Below are positions 4,365 to 11,457 of a DNA stretch of 12,838 nt, piece after piece (the first letter of the stretch is position 1; the number at the start of each line of letters is the position of its first letter). The position numbers and the translations under genes are program-made. Source of the DNA: an archaeon (lineage in GTDB: Archaea > Nanobdellota > Nanobdellia > Woesearchaeales > JAHJEM01). The DNA lies in NCBI GenBank assembly GCA_020057445.1, contig JAGVFV010000117.1, positions 1 through 12,838 on the forward strand, written 5' to 3'. The notes beneath the pieces were generated by a model. That model was not told the DNA's origin. It did not search any database and was given only the letters and a program-made list of their open reading frames with translations.

Positions 4365-6551
4365 ATGCTCAAATCATTCACTCCCCGCCTCTACCAGGAA
4401 ACCATCCTTGCCACGTGCGCGTCCGCAAACACGATCGTCGTCCTCCCTACAGGTCTTGGAAAAACAGCGATAGCAGTCCTCCTTGCCATCCACAGGCTCA
4501 ACTCATACCCCTCTTCCAAAGTTCTCTTCCTCGCGCCAACACGACCTCTTGTCCTGCAGCACCATTCGACATTCACTGAACTCACCTCATTTGCACAAGA
4601 AGACTACGCCGTCTTCACAGGGCACGTGCGTCCTGACATCAGAGGAGAGCAGTGGAAGAGCGCAAAGATCATCTTCTCTACGCCGCAAGGGCTTGAAAAT
4701 GACATCATCAACAAGATCATCTCGCTCTCCGACGTGAGTCTCATCATCTTTGACGAGGCGCACCGCGCATCGGGCGACTACTCCTACGTCTTCATCGCAA
4801 AAAAATACGTGGAACAGGCAAGCTACGCAAGAATCCTCGCCCTCACGGCAAGCCCCGGCGGCACGACAGAAGAAATACTTGACGTCATGAAATCGCTCTA
4901 CATAGAAAAAGTTGAAGTGCGCACAGAAGAAGACCCCGACGTGAAAGGATATATGCAGGAAGTCCATACAGAATGGATGAGCGTTCCACTCCCTTCCCGA
5001 TTCCTCCAGATCATACAATACCTCCGCACGGCATTCAACTCTAAACTCGAAGAGCTCAGACGAGACAACATCATCCGCACCACGCAACTCTCCAAGACCC
5101 AGATCCTCGCACTCCAACGCGAGCTCTCCTCACGCATAGCACAAGGAGAAAAAGACTTTAGCCTGATGAGAGGGCTCAGTCTCACTGCAGAAGCGATGAA
5201 ACTATCGCACGCAATCGAACTTGCAGAAAGCCAAGGCACCTACGCACTCAACGAATACCTCGACAAGCTGACCCAGCAGGCAGCGACGACAAAAGTCAAG
5301 GCGGTGCAGAACCTTGTCAAAGACCAATCATTCCGCTCTGCAAAAATCCTTGCAGAGCAGCTGCAAACAGAAGGAATTGAGCACCCAAAACTTGCCATAC
5401 TGATCTCTATAGTCAAGAAGGAGCTTACCGAAGAAAAAAGGAAGATCATCATCTTCAACCAATACCGCGACCAGGCAGAGACAATATCAAAGGCGCTCAC
5501 AAAAGAGGGGATTACATCGACTGTTTTTGTAGGGCAGCAAAAAAAGAAGAATTATGGACTATCCCAAAAAGAACAAAAGAAGATACTTGACTCCTTCGCA
5601 AGGGGAGAATTTTCCTGCCTGATCGCGACAAGCGTCGCAGAAGAAGGGCTTGACATACCAAAAATCGACGCGGTAATTTTCTACGAACCAATACCCTCTG
5701 CGATACGGACAGTGCAACGCAGGGGAAGGACTGGCCGTCTTGAAAAAGGAACAGTCTACGTCCTCATCGCAAAAGGAACAAGAGACGAAGCATACCGCTG
5801 GTCAAGTGCGTACAAGGAACGTGCCATGTACTCCGCACTAAAGAATATTCGTGCAGCACCACCTTTGCCATCTGCAGCACAACAGACACTTCCTGCATAC
5901 AGCGGCATCAAGATATACACTGACTACCGCGAAAAAGGATCCCCCCTTCTCAAGGAACTCCTCAACCAAGGAGTCGATGTCTCGCTCAAGAAGCTCGACG
6001 TCGGCGACTACCTCATCTCTGAGCGCATCTGCATCGAGATCAAACGCATACCTGACTTCGTCGACTCCATCATAGACGGAAGGCTCCTCTCGCAGCTGCG
6101 CGACCTTCGCCAGTACGAAAAGCCGCTTCTCATCCTCCAAGGGGAAGAAGACATCTATGCCCAGCGAAAGATACACCAGAACGCCATACTTGGCATGATG
6201 ACCACCATCGGGATAGCTTTTAGCATCCCCTTGATCCAGACCAAAACCGTCAAAGAGACAAGCAATCTCATAGCCCTCATCGCTAAACAAGAGCAGACAC
6301 TATCCTCAAGCTATCATATGCATTCTGCAAAACCGCTGACGCTCAAAGAGCAGCAGGAATTCATCGTCGCAAGCCTTCCAGGCATCGGACCAGCACTTGC
6401 AAAACCCCTCCTTGCAGAGTTCCGAAGCGTCTCAAGACTCTTCAACGCGACCACAGACGACCTCAAACAAGTCCCCCTCATAGGGCCAGTAAAGGCAAAA
6501 AAGATCAAAGAAGTCATCGACTCTCCCTATGGCGATGCGAAGATCACTTAA
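4365..6551 (+). CDS. hef: Hef: DEAH helicase fused to XPF-type nuclease
   Basis: This 728-residue protein acts on stalled and branched DNA forks and is the archaeal relative of FANCM and XPF. The helicase half has Walker A PTGLGKT (28-34), DEAH (130-133), TASPGG (161-166), a motif IV-like 'FNQYRDQAETI' and motif VI QRRGRTGR (451-458). The XPF nuclease half has DYRE (520-523), GD (547-548) and the core EIKxxxD (558-564). Two helix-hairpin-helix motifs close the protein ('PGIGPALAK' from 672, 'VPLIGPVKAKK'). Length and order match euryarchaeal Hef. One oddity is that the nuclease signature ERKxxxD reads EIK, Ile replacing the conserved Arg at 559, while the metal-binding acids and the Lys remain. 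The start is the ATG 23 bases after its TATA box. Confidence 0.95.
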   Translation: MLKSFTPRLYQETILATCASANTIVVLPTGLGKTAIAVLLAIHRLNSYPSSKVLFLAPTRPLVLQHHSTFTELTSFAQEDYAVFTGHVRPDIRGEQWKSAKIIFSTPQGLENDIINKIISLSDVSLIIFDEAHRASGDYSYVFIAKKYVEQASYARILALTASPGGTTEEILDVMKSLYIEKVEVRTEEDPDVKGYMQEVHTEWMSVPLPSRFLQIIQYLRTAFNSKLEELRRDNIIRTTQLSKTQILALQRELSSRIAQGEKDFSLMRGLSLTAEAMKLSHAIELAESQGTYALNEYLDKLTQQAATTKVKAVQNLVKDQSFRSAKILAEQLQTEGIEHPKLAILISIVKKELTEEKRKIIIFNQYRDQAETISKALTKEGITSTVFVGQQKKKNYGLSQKEQKKILDSFARGEFSCLIATSVAEEGLDIPKIDAVIFYEPIPSAIRTVQRRGRTGRLEKGTVYVLIAKGTRDEAYRWSSAYKERAMYSALKNIRAAPPLPSAAQQTLPAYSGIKIYTDYREKGSPLLKELLNQGVDVSLKKLDVGDYLISERICIEIKRIPDFVDSIIDGRLLSQLRDLRQYEKPLLILQGEEDIYAQRKIHQNAILGMMTTIGIAFSIPLIQTKTVKETSNLIALIAKQEQTLSSSYHMHSAKPLTLKEQQEFIVASLPGIGPALAKPLLAEFRSVSRLFNATTDDLKQVPLIGPVKAKKIKEVIDSPYGDAKIT

Positions 6552-6561
6552 AATAGCAACC

Positions 6562-6569
6562 TTTTTAAG
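6562..6569 (+). promoter_or_regulatory. TATA box of the MgtC-family gene
   Basis: TTTTTAAG lies 23-30 bases before the ATG at 6592, just after the hef stop codon. It suggests a leaderless transcript separate from hef. Confidence 0.45.
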
Positions 6570-6591
6570 AATCCTCTTCTAGGAACAACGC

Positions 6592-7125
6592 ATGGCTGCT
6601 GACATAATCCCTCTCACGCACGGAGACCTCCTCCTTCGGATAGTCCTTGCTGCACTCGTAGGAGTCGTCATCGGCTGGGAGCGCGAGAAAGTAAACAGGC
6701 CAGCAGGCCTTCGCACCTATGCGCTCGTCTGCGTCGGAAGCGCACTCTTCACCATCCTCTCCATCGATGCCTTCGGAGCGGCAGATCCCTCAAGGATCGC
6801 TGCGCAGATCATCACCGGCATCGGCTTCCTTGGCGCAGGGACCATATTCAAGTACAAGAACAAGGTCCTCGGACTCACGACTGCGGCAGGCCTCTGGGCG
6901 ATCGCAGGCGTCGGCATGGGATTTGGTGCAGGATACTACTTTGCCACAAGCATCGCAGCAATCATCATCTTCTTCCTTCTTCGCTTCAACAAAGCAAGCA
7001 CCACCAGGAGAATCGTAGAACACGAAGTCATGGAAATAAAGGAAGAGACAAAAAAATTCACCCATCTCCACAGATTATCTAAAAGAAAGAGGGCAGAGAC
7101 GAAAAAACGCCACCTTCCGAAGTAA
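6592..7125 (+). CDS. MgtC/SapB-family membrane protein
   Basis: The 177-residue protein carries the MgtC/SapB signature: WEREK (29-33), RPAGLRT (36-42), RIAAQIITGIGFLGAGTIF (68-86) and GLTTAAGLWA (94-103), with about four or five membrane helices up to residue 131. Family members are linked to growth at low magnesium and to control of membrane energetics, and the bacterial virulence protein MgtC inhibits the F1Fo ATP synthase. A function in archaea is not established. Many homologues carry a soluble C-terminal domain. Here it is replaced by a short charged tail of about 45 residues rich in Lys and Arg. It precedes mscL by 44 bases but has its own TATA box. Confidence 0.88.
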   Translation: MAADIIPLTHGDLLLRIVLAALVGVVIGWEREKVNRPAGLRTYALVCVGSALFTILSIDAFGAADPSRIAAQIITGIGFLGAGTIFKYKNKVLGLTTAAGLWAIAGVGMGFGAGYYFATSIAAIIIFFLLRFNKASTTRRIVEHEVMEIKEETKKFTHLHRLSKRKRAETKKRHLPK

Positions 7126-7128
7126 ATA

Positions 7129-7136
7129 TTTATAAA
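7129..7136 (+). promoter_or_regulatory. TATA box of mscL
   Basis: TTTATAAA is an ideal archaeal TATA box immediately after the stop codon of the MgtC-family gene. It gives a leader of about 10 bases that contains the GGTGAT Shine-Dalgarno. Confidence 0.6.
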
Positions 7137-7160
7137 ACGACCCTGCTTCTATGCTTTTTA

Positions 7161-7166
7161 GGTGAT
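7161..7166 (+). promoter_or_regulatory. Shine-Dalgarno of mscL
   Basis: GGTGAT, three bases before the ATG at 7170, matches the archaeal consensus and confirms the start. Confidence 0.65.
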
Positions 7167-7169
7167 ATC

Positions 7170-7475
7170 ATGGGAATCATAAAAGAATTCAAAGAATTTC
7201 TCAACGAATACAAGGTCATGGGCCTTGCAGTGGCATTCATCATCGGTGTCGCACTCACCGTGCTTGTCCAATCACTTGTCAACAACATAGTCATGCCCAT
7301 CGTCACACCATTCATCCCGGGCGGCGCATGGCAGACAGCAACATTCACTCTCGGGCCAATCGTCATCGGCTGGGGCGCATTCCTTGGAGCAGTCCTCAAC
7401 TTCATCATCATCGCTCTTGTCGTCTTCCTGATCGCAAAGAAAGTGATGAAGGAAGAAAAGGTCGCGAAGAAGTAA
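7170..7475 (+). CDS. mscL: Large-conductance mechanosensitive channel MscL
   Basis: The 101-residue protein matches MscL along its length. An amphipathic start 'IIKEFKEFL' leads into a first helix of about residues 17-45 ('GLAVAFIIGVALTVLVQSLV', then 'NNIVMP'), a short periplasmic-side loop, a second helix (about 65-93, 'GWGAFLGAVLNFIIIALVVF') and a Lys-rich cytoplasmic tail. MscL pentamers open under membrane tension to release solutes during hypo-osmotic shock. The loop and the C-terminal bundle are shorter than in the Escherichia coli protein, which is usual in archaea. It has its own promoter between the MgtC-family gene and lemA. Confidence 0.92.
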   Translation: MGIIKEFKEFLNEYKVMGLAVAFIIGVALTVLVQSLVNNIVMPIVTPFIPGGAWQTATFTLGPIVIGWGAFLGAVLNFIIIALVVFLIAKKVMKEEKVAKK

Positions 7476-7509
7476 AAACCCGTATAATCGGCATTTTTCG
7501 TCCATAAGC

Positions 7510-7517
7510 TTTATAAA
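7510..7517 (+). promoter_or_regulatory. TATA box of the lemA-htpX-ACT operon
   Basis: TTTATAAA predicts a transcription start near 7538-7541, just before the GAGGTGGT Shine-Dalgarno. It is the only clear promoter for the three genes that follow. Confidence 0.6.
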
Positions 7518-7540
7518 CTACCTGGCGCTCTTTCACTCTA

Positions 7541-7548
7541 GAGGTGGT
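7541..7548 (+). promoter_or_regulatory. Shine-Dalgarno deciding the lemA start
   Basis: GAGGTGGT lies four bases before the ATG at 7553. The in-frame GTG at 7544 lies inside this motif, so it cannot be the start that the motif serves. Confidence 0.6.
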
Positions 7549-7552
7549 CCAC

Positions 7553-8110
7553 ATGTTATGGTACATCATCATCGGAATTGTCGTGCTGCTGCTGCTCATC
7601 ATCATAGGCATCTATAACGGACTTGTGACTCTTCGTGCGCGCATCGACAATGCATGGAGTCAGATCGACGTGCAACTCAAGAGAAGATTCGACCTCATCC
7701 CAAACCTTGTCGAGACAGTCAAAGGCTATGCCAAGCACGAGCGGAAAGTCTTTGAGAACGTCACCAAAGCAAGGGCGGCAATGGGAGATGCTAAAACCCT
7801 GCCACAGAAGGCAAAAGCAGACAATATGCTCACAGGAACGCTCAAGACCCTCTTTGCCGTCGCTGAGAACTACCCACAGCTCCAGGCAAACCAGAACTTC
7901 CTCCAACTCCAGGAAGAGCTCTCAGGCACAGAAAGCAAGATCGCCTACTCCAGGCAATTCTACAACGACTCTGTCCTCAAACTCAACACGCGCATAGTGA
8001 CCTTCCCGACCAACATCATAGCAAACATGTTCAGGATCGTTGCACGGGAATACTTCAAGACAGAAGGAAAGGAAGAGAGAGAGCCTGTCAAGGTCAAGTT
8101 TGACGAATGA
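7553..8110 (+). CDS. lemA: LemA-family membrane protein
   Basis: The 185-residue protein has one N-terminal membrane helix (about residues 2-23) followed by the LemA helical domain. Family signatures are 'YNGLVTLRARIDNAWSQIDV', 'QLKRRFDLIPNLVETVKGYA', 'HERKVFENVTKAR', 'LFAVAENYPQLQANQNFLQL' and 'RQFYNDSVLKLNT'. LemA proteins are membrane-anchored and widespread, and their molecular role is poorly known. They are repeatedly found next to HtpX proteases, as here. The stop codon shares the ATGA overlap with htpX, so the two are translationally coupled. The start ATG 7553 is chosen because a strong Shine-Dalgarno precedes it. Confidence 0.92.
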   Translation: MLWYIIIGIVVLLLLIIIGIYNGLVTLRARIDNAWSQIDVQLKRRFDLIPNLVETVKGYAKHERKVFENVTKARAAMGDAKTLPQKAKADNMLTGTLKTLFAVAENYPQLQANQNFLQLQEELSGTESKIAYSRQFYNDSVLKLNTRIVTFPTNIIANMFRIVAREYFKTEGKEEREPVKVKFDE

Positions 8111-9009
8111 AGACAGACTTTTACACCGAAATCTCTGCAAACAGGTGGAAGACATTCTTCCTCCTCTTCTTATTCTCCCTAGTCATCATAGGATTAGGGG
8201 CGGCATTCGGACAGGTCCTCGGAAAGGGGATGGCAATAACAGGAATGGTGATCGCATTTATCATCTCCATCATCATGATCACCGTCAGCTTCTACTCTGG
8301 CGACAAGACAGTCCTATCCATCAGCCGCGCAAAGGAAGTGACAAAAAAAGACGACCCCTTCCTCATCAACACTGTCGAAGGTCTCTCTATCGCAGCAGGG
8401 ATACCTATGCCGAAGGTGTATATCATAGAAGAGACGTCCATCAATGCCTTTGCGACAGGAAGGGATCCTGAGCACGCATCCATCGCAGTGACGACGGGCG
8501 CAAGAAAACGGCTGAATCGGACTGAACTTGAAGGGGTGCTTGCCCACGAGATGAGTCACATCAAGAACTTCGACATCAGATACATGATGCTTGTCGCAGT
8601 CATGGTCGGAGTCATCGTCCTCTTCTCAGACATCATGTTTCGCACCTTCCTTTGGGGAGGAGGAAACAACGACCGAAAAGGAGGAGGCGGAGCAGTATTC
8701 ATCATCATAGCGATCGCACTTGCCATCCTCGCACCCATCATCGCACAACTCATCAGACTTGCCGTATCACGGAAAAGGGAATACTTGGCGGACGCATCAG
8801 GAGCGCAACTTACACGCTACCCTCCGGGACTTGCAAACGCCCTCAAGAAAATACGGGACGACCATGACAAGGTCGTCGACACTGCAAACAAGGCAACAGC
8901 ACACCTCTACATAGAAAACCCGCTTCGCAACAGGAGAAGCTTCCTCAACAACATGTTCTCCACACACCCAGACGTGAACGAACGGATCGCACGACTGGAA
9001 GCGATGTGA
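8107..9009 (+). CDS. htpX: HtpX-type M48 membrane metalloprotease
   Basis: The 300-residue protein is a membrane zinc protease. It has two N-terminal membrane helices (about 16-35 and 40-62), the zinc motif HEMSH (147-151), further hydrophobic segments (about 157-180 and 195-220) and the third zinc ligand Glu225 in 'REYLADASGA'. 'INAFATG' and 'THPDVNERIARL' near the end are also typical of HtpX. All catalytic residues are intact. HtpX degrades misfolded membrane proteins and works in membrane quality control. It overlaps lemA by four bases, and an ACT-domain gene starts four bases after its stop. Confidence 0.95.
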   Translation: MKTDFYTEISANRWKTFFLLFLFSLVIIGLGAAFGQVLGKGMAITGMVIAFIISIIMITVSFYSGDKTVLSISRAKEVTKKDDPFLINTVEGLSIAAGIPMPKVYIIEETSINAFATGRDPEHASIAVTTGARKRLNRTELEGVLAHEMSHIKNFDIRYMMLVAVMVGVIVLFSDIMFRTFLWGGGNNDRKGGGGAVFIIIAIALAILAPIIAQLIRLAVSRKREYLADASGAQLTRYPPGLANALKKIRDDHDKVVDTANKATAHLYIENPLRNRRSFLNNMFSTHPDVNERIARLEAM

Positions 9010-9013
9010 TGCT

Positions 9014-9412
9014 ATGGCACCAACCTTAGATGAGGTCATACGATCAAGCCCGGTCATCATCCATAAAGGGCGCTACGCATATCTCAAAGGGAAGGATAAG
9101 GAACTCAAGAACCATTTTCTGTTGGCACAAGACAAAGACGAGATCACGATCGTCACAGAAGAAGCCAATATCAAAAACACAAAGTACGAGAAAGACGTGA
9201 AATGGTTCAAACTCTTCGAATTCAAGGTGGCGATACCATTTCTCTCTCCCGGTTTCTTGGCCAAGATAGCGCAAACCGTCGCCGATAAAAAACTCAACAT
9301 CCTCATCGTCTCCACATTCTCGAAGGATTATGCGCTCATACGTGAAGAAGACAAAACCATCGCAATGAATGCGCTAAGAAAGATAGGGTTCGTAGTTTCG
9401 ATAGAAAAATAA
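9014..9412 (+). CDS. ACT-domain protein of the lemA-htpX operon
   Basis: The 132-residue soluble protein resembles the ACT_7/CASTOR-like group. An N-terminal part (about 10-70, 'ITIVTEEANI', 'WFKLFEFKVAIPF') is followed by an ACT fold in residues 72-130 with 'LSPGFLAKIAQTVADKKLNI', 'IVSTFSKDYALIREED' and 'ALRKIGF'. ACT domains bind small ligands, usually amino acids, and control a partner protein. No enzyme domain is present, so it would be a stand-alone sensor. It starts four bases after htpX and must share its transcript, so a regulatory link with LemA or HtpX is plausible but not shown. The last bases face the convergent methyltransferase gene across a 7-base gap. Confidence 0.75.
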   Translation: MAPTLDEVIRSSPVIIHKGRYAYLKGKDKELKNHFLLAQDKDEITIVTEEANIKNTKYEKDVKWFKLFEFKVAIPFLSPGFLAKIAQTVADKKLNILIVSTFSKDYALIREEDKTIAMNALRKIGFVVSIEK

Positions 9413-9419
9413 ATGCTCT

Positions 9420-9974
9420 CTATATGTATCTTCTCACTTTTTTCGAATATTCGATATACGCCATCCCGAAGCGCTTCCTCAAGAATCGCTCTTCAGATAG
9501 CACAATGAAATGATGAATGACAGCACCACAAACAGCAATAATCAACACGAAGACATTAGCGATATAAATTATAGAAGAGAGCAGCATCAGAAAAATACCA
9601 AGATACACAGGATGCCGCGAAAAACGATACGCGCCCTTCACCTTCAAAGAGGTCTTGCCTCCCGGAAGCCCGACTCTAAGACTGTCCCCTAACGAAGAAA
9701 GACTCCAAACCAGTATCAGTGCACCCAAACAAAGAACAAACAATGACAACAATTCAGCGCCATATGAGACAGGAATTTGCCTCACCACTCCAAACCCCGC
9801 CTCAACTACCTGAAACGCAAGGGCAAGAACGACACAGCCCTTTCCCACATAAAAAAGAACAGAAGGAAGCGGAGGCTTTCCAACCACACTTTCCGTTTTC
9901 CTCCCGACACCACCTGCCACAACCAAAAATACGACAATAATAGCATAAATGGCCAGCACCAGCAACTCGATCAT
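9420..9974 (-). CDS. ICMT-like membrane methyltransferase family protein
   Basis: The 184-residue membrane protein has about five hydrophobic segments and the SAM-binding C-terminus of the isoprenylcysteine carboxyl methyltransferase/PEMT-like superfamily: 'GAYRFSRHPVYLG' with Arg120-His121-Pro122, the Glu pair at 161-162 ('LSEERFL') and 'FGMAYIEYSKKVRRYI'. Eukaryotic ICMT methylates prenylated cysteine. Prokaryotic members act on various lipids or proteins, and the substrate here cannot be told. The start ATG overlaps the stop of the primase gene by four bases (ATGA), so it is the second gene of that operon. It ends 7 bases from the stop of the ACT gene. Confidence 0.82.
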   Translation of the reverse strand: MIELLVLAIYAIIVVFLVVAGGVGRKTESVVGKPPLPSVLFYVGKGCVVLALAFQVVEAGFGVVRQIPVSYGAELLSLFVLCLGALILVWSLSSLGDSLRVGLPGGKTSLKVKGAYRFSRHPVYLGIFLMLLSSIIYIANVFVLIIAVCGAVIHHFIVLSEERFLRKRFGMAYIEYSKKVRRYI

Positions 9975-11365
9975 GCTTTGCCCTCGCTAATCTCCTTCCC
10001 TTGACCATTCTTCTCTTCAACTCGCTTCTTCTCTACAGACGCCTTTGCTGCGACTGCATCCTTCTTCCTCCTCCCCTTCTTGTTCTGGCCAGTCAGCCTC
10101 GCCTTCAGCTTTGCATACTGGGCAGGATTCTTTATCCTTGCACAGAACGAATCAGGCGTGCATACGCCAAAATCCTTGTAATACGCGGCATTATTGCAAT
10201 TCGGCGGCAGGACCTTCTGCGCATAACGGAGCTGCCCCTTGATCACCACCTCGCGCAAGTGTTCTGGATTATTCTTGTTCCACGCATGCGCATATTCTTC
10301 AATCTTCTCCTTTGGCCAGTTCATGCTCATGAGAAAATTACGCAGGATAAACAGGCTTCTCTTTCGTCCATCCTTGACACCCCTCTGAATGTTGAAAATG
10401 CATGGCGGAAAGAACGCCTCCGGAACGGCATCAGTCGAATCAAGATCATCAAATACCCTCCTTGCCTTTGGAACGTCCTTCTCCTGCTTTGGCTGGAAAT
10501 CAAAAGCCTGCACGATAAGACCTGAAGCCTCCCCAGGAACAATCCCTGTCCTCTCCAAGAAGCCATGCTGCACAACAACCTTGTCAGGCTCAGCATCACT
10601 CCTCCTGAATTTTAAGATATCTGCCGGATCAATAGGGACACTGGCCAGACCTGATTTTTCATGCAAAGAATACGGTGCACGATACATATGCCTGCTCGCG
10701 ATGAGAATAGTGTCTATGGCAAGGAATCTCTCAACCTGCAAGACGCTTTTTCCCATCTCCTGCCTGAACAATTCATCTGCAGGAATCCCTGTCTTTGCAG
10801 CAATATGTTCAGTCCTTGCGTTCTCCAGCTTCAAAATAGCTTTTCCAAGAGGATCACGGATCAGGAACTTCACATACGCAGCAATACGCTGCGGCGCCTC
10901 AGGAAACAACAATCGCGTCTCAGTCCCTTGAATGTGCGAAGGAAATGCCTCAAAAGGGACGCCGATATGAAATCCCTTGTTCCCCGAGAACTTGCACGTC
11001 ACAGAAAGGATCCGATGGTGCTGCAATGCCTTAATAGTATAATATGCTGCAAGCGTGGAATATTCAAGAACACTGCAGTCAATATCCAAGACCAGATCCC
11101 AGCCAATGCGCAATGCGTCAAGCTCGCGCCTGCTCATCTCCTGCTTCAGATGCAAGGGATTTCTCCAACGTTCCTCAGACACATGAAAACTCATCGCCTT
11201 ATTCTTCGCAAACTCCAATACATCAGCAGGATACAACAGCACATCGGGCCTTCTCCCAAAACTCTCCTCATACCGCACACCGACCTCTTTATCCTTGGCA
11301 TGGGCGACCATCGCCTGCCTGATATCCTCTCGTTTATAATAGGACAATGAGCTGCTGAGATCCAT
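9971..11365 (-). CDS. priSL: Single-chain DNA primase, PriS fused to PriL iron-sulfur domain
   Basis: The 464-residue protein makes RNA or DNA primers for replication. The N-terminal PriS part has the catalytic 'LVLDIDCS' (Asp94, Asp96), 'FSGNKGFHI' (His133), the third acidic residue Asp218 and the nucleotide-binding 'RAPYSLHEKSG' (229-239). From about residue 319 the PriL C-terminal domain follows ('FFPPCIFNIQRG', 'NPEHLREVVIKGQLRYA', 'FGVCTPDSFCARIKNPAQY'), with four Cys at 322, 390, 402 and 408 able to hold a 4Fe-4S cluster. The N-terminal half of PriL is absent. Such fused monomeric primases are known from Nanoarchaeum and other DPANN archaea. A Lys-rich tail of about 35 residues ends it. 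I chose the ATG at 11365: its TATA box lies 21-29 bases upstream, and homology does not extend into the longer frame, which would run across the divergent promoter. Confidence 0.9.
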   Translation of the reverse strand: MDLSSSLSYYKREDIRQAMVAHAKDKEVGVRYEESFGRRPDVLLYPADVLEFAKNKAMSFHVSEERWRNPLHLKQEMSRRELDALRIGWDLVLDIDCSVLEYSTLAAYYTIKALQHHRILSVTCKFSGNKGFHIGVPFEAFPSHIQGTETRLLFPEAPQRIAAYVKFLIRDPLGKAILKLENARTEHIAAKTGIPADELFRQEMGKSVLQVERFLAIDTILIASRHMYRAPYSLHEKSGLASVPIDPADILKFRRSDAEPDKVVVQHGFLERTGIVPGEASGLIVQAFDFQPKQEKDVPKARRVFDDLDSTDAVPEAFFPPCIFNIQRGVKDGRKRSLFILRNFLMSMNWPKEKIEEYAHAWNKNNPEHLREVVIKGQLRYAQKVLPPNCNNAAYYKDFGVCTPDSFCARIKNPAQYAKLKARLTGQNKKGRRKKDAVAAKASVEKKRVEEKNGQGKEISEGKA

Positions 11366-11385
11366 ACTCCTATAAATCAACCCAA

Positions 11386-11394
11386 TTTTAAAAA
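11386..11394 (-). promoter_or_regulatory. TATA box of the primase operon
   Basis: TTTTTAAAA on the minus strand lies 21-29 bases before the ATG at 11365 and predicts a leaderless primase transcript. The divergent lipoprotein TATA box is only 32 bases away, so the two promoters may compete. Confidence 0.55.
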
Positions 11395-11426
11395 TGTTCA
11401 CCTCTCCGCGGCCATCGAGACAAATC

Positions 11427-11434
11427 TTTATATA
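11427..11434 (+). promoter_or_regulatory. TATA box of the lipoprotein gene
   Basis: TTTATATA lies 24-31 bases before the ATG at 11458 and predicts a leaderless transcript divergent from the primase operon. The palindrome CCGCGG (11407-11412) lies between the two TATA boxes. Confidence 0.6.
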
Positions 11435-11457
11435 ATAGTAACCCCGCAATCTTTGCA

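Noticed and set aside
6665..7374. An exact 15-base repeat (TCGTCATCGGCTGGG) in the MgtC-family gene and mscL, at 6665-6679 and 7360-7374.
   Set aside because: It encodes the same short V-I-G-W peptide in both genes with the preferred C-ending codons, so it is best explained by chance and codon bias.
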